Shown piece after piece: positions 32,835-33,186 of a stretch of DNA of 33,186 bases; the first letter of the stretch is position 1; each line of letters opens with the position of its first letter. The stretch comes from Candidatus Zixiibacteriota bacterium (GTDB lineage: Bacteria > Zixibacteria > MSB-5A5 > UBA10806). Made by a program: the position numbers and the translations under genes. The stretch lies in the NCBI GenBank assembly GCA_020344055.1, contig CP070813.1:1506668-1539853 (forward strand), given 5' to 3'. The notes under the pieces were generated by a model. That model made no database searches and had not been told where the DNA came from. It saw only the letters and a list, made by a program, of their open reading frames with translations.

Positions 32835-32860
32835 TAGGGACAGAACATCGTTCTGTCCTA
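32835..32860. repeat. Inverted repeat TAGGGACAGAA/TTCTGTCCTA
   Basis: Ten paired bases with one bulged G enclose a 5-nt loop. This fits the style of dispersed palindromic elements. Confidence 0.75.
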
Positions 32861-32892
32861 ATTTCGGATGGTATGCCTTTAACGATGAAATC

Positions 32893-32963
32893 GGTAACCC
32901 ACAGCTTGCTGTGGGATTCTTGCCAAAACGAAATAAGGTAACCCACACCGAGGTGTGGGGCAC
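32893..32963. repeat. 71-nt double-hairpin repeat, copy 2
   Basis: This has the same length and layout as copy 1. Differences lie mostly in the spacer, and two of them fall in the loop and adjoining bases of the second hairpin. It ends 23 nt before the DinB-like start codon. Confidence 0.9.
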
Positions 32964-32986
32964 TATTTAAAACCAAAGGATACACA

Positions 32987-33186
32987 ATGCGAAACGAAAT
33001 GATATGGTTTGACAGGAAGTTCGTCTTCAACCTGGCCATCGAGATGTTCCCCATGGTGGTGGAACGGCTGCGCGGCTGCCCCGCCCGCCTGGAGGAGAAG
33101 ATAAAACCGCTGTCACGGGAGACTCTTACCGCCAAAGACGGCGATCAGTGGTCAATCCAGGAGACGGTGGGCCACCTGCTGGTGGT
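32987..33186 (+). CDS. DinB-like superfamily protein (partial, 5' end only)
   Basis: The first 66 codons are present. The sequence MIWFDRKFVFNLAIEMFPMV, then ERLRGCPARLEEKI and WSIQETVGHLL, follows the opening of DinB-like four-helix proteins, in which the histidine of GHL is a metal ligand. These are often thiol-dependent (mycothiol/bacillithiol-type) or stress-related enzymes. AAAGGA lies 6 nt before the ATG. The 3' end is outside the window. Confidence 0.8.
   Translation, partial: MRNEMIWFDRKFVFNLAIEMFPMVVERLRGCPARLEEKIKPLSRETLTAKDGDQWSIQETVGHLLV

Larger units (their letters stand above)
32657..32986. other. Intergenic region filled with palindromes
   Basis: Six hairpins occur in 330 nt, together with an 8-nt tandem duplication (GTCAGTAG) near 32672-32687. 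No coding sequence is supported. Confidence 0.6.

Noticed and set aside
31226-33186. CRISPR array
   Set aside because: The palindromic repeats here are of different types, irregularly spaced and without unique spacers of constant length; no cas gene is present.

Overview
The window reads as chromosomal DNA of a Gram-negative bacterium of moderate GC content. Supporting signs are several lipobox or signal-peptide proteins, two outer-membrane beta-barrel proteins and a PAAR spike protein. The mix of PD40/TolB-like propeller lipoproteins, a CBM9-plus-barrel (DUF5916-type) protein, M16 peptidase pairs, PEGA proteins and palindromic intergenic repeats fits an uncultured FCB-group lineage such as Zixibacteria. 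That placement is inference from gene style; no rRNA or marker gene is present.

Region 1 (1-9.8 kb, mostly minus strand) is envelope and secretion biology. It holds a PAAR protein cut by the window edge, a small exported protein on the plus strand, and a P-loop GTPase-like inner-membrane protein with a TssM/IcmF-like layout. Three tandem PD40 propeller lipoproteins follow that arose by duplication (their 70-nt spacers are 66/70 identical), then a PEGA/beta-barrel protein and a membrane-anchored Ig-like/TPR-like protein. Region 2 (10-16 kb) has a DUF5916-type barrel, YtoQ, and an overlapping pair of M16 peptidases, one active and one with a destroyed zinc site.

Region 3 (16.5-28.1 kb) is the most interesting part. 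An intact CAT-anticodon tRNA gene lies at 28055-28128 on the minus strand. Three truncated copies of its 3' half lie at 16.48, 18.70 and 21.34 kb in the same orientation. The nearest copy is 48/51 identical to the tRNA and the two farther ones are more decayed, as expected if elements integrated repeatedly at one tRNA. The fragments divide the region into three cargo modules. The first carries an asparagine-synthetase-like enzyme lacking the glutaminase cysteine. The second carries a DUF2235 hydrolase and an exported HExxH protein. The third carries a DnaJ-type zinc protein, a small membrane protein, a 1064-aa TIR protein with two nucleoside-deoxyribosyltransferase-like domains, and a four-TM SLATT-like protein. 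No integrase is visible. The SLATT/TIR pair looks like an uncharacterised nucleotide-signal or NAD-linked immunity system with a membrane effector.

Region 4 (28.2-33.2 kb) returns to core metabolism: an aldehyde dehydrogenase and an acetolactate-synthase-like enzyme in one operon, a zinc-ribbon protein, an ATC-hydrolase-like protein and the start of a DinB-like protein. Its intergenic spaces are packed with small perfect hairpins, including a 71-nt double-hairpin repeat placed just upstream of two consecutive genes.
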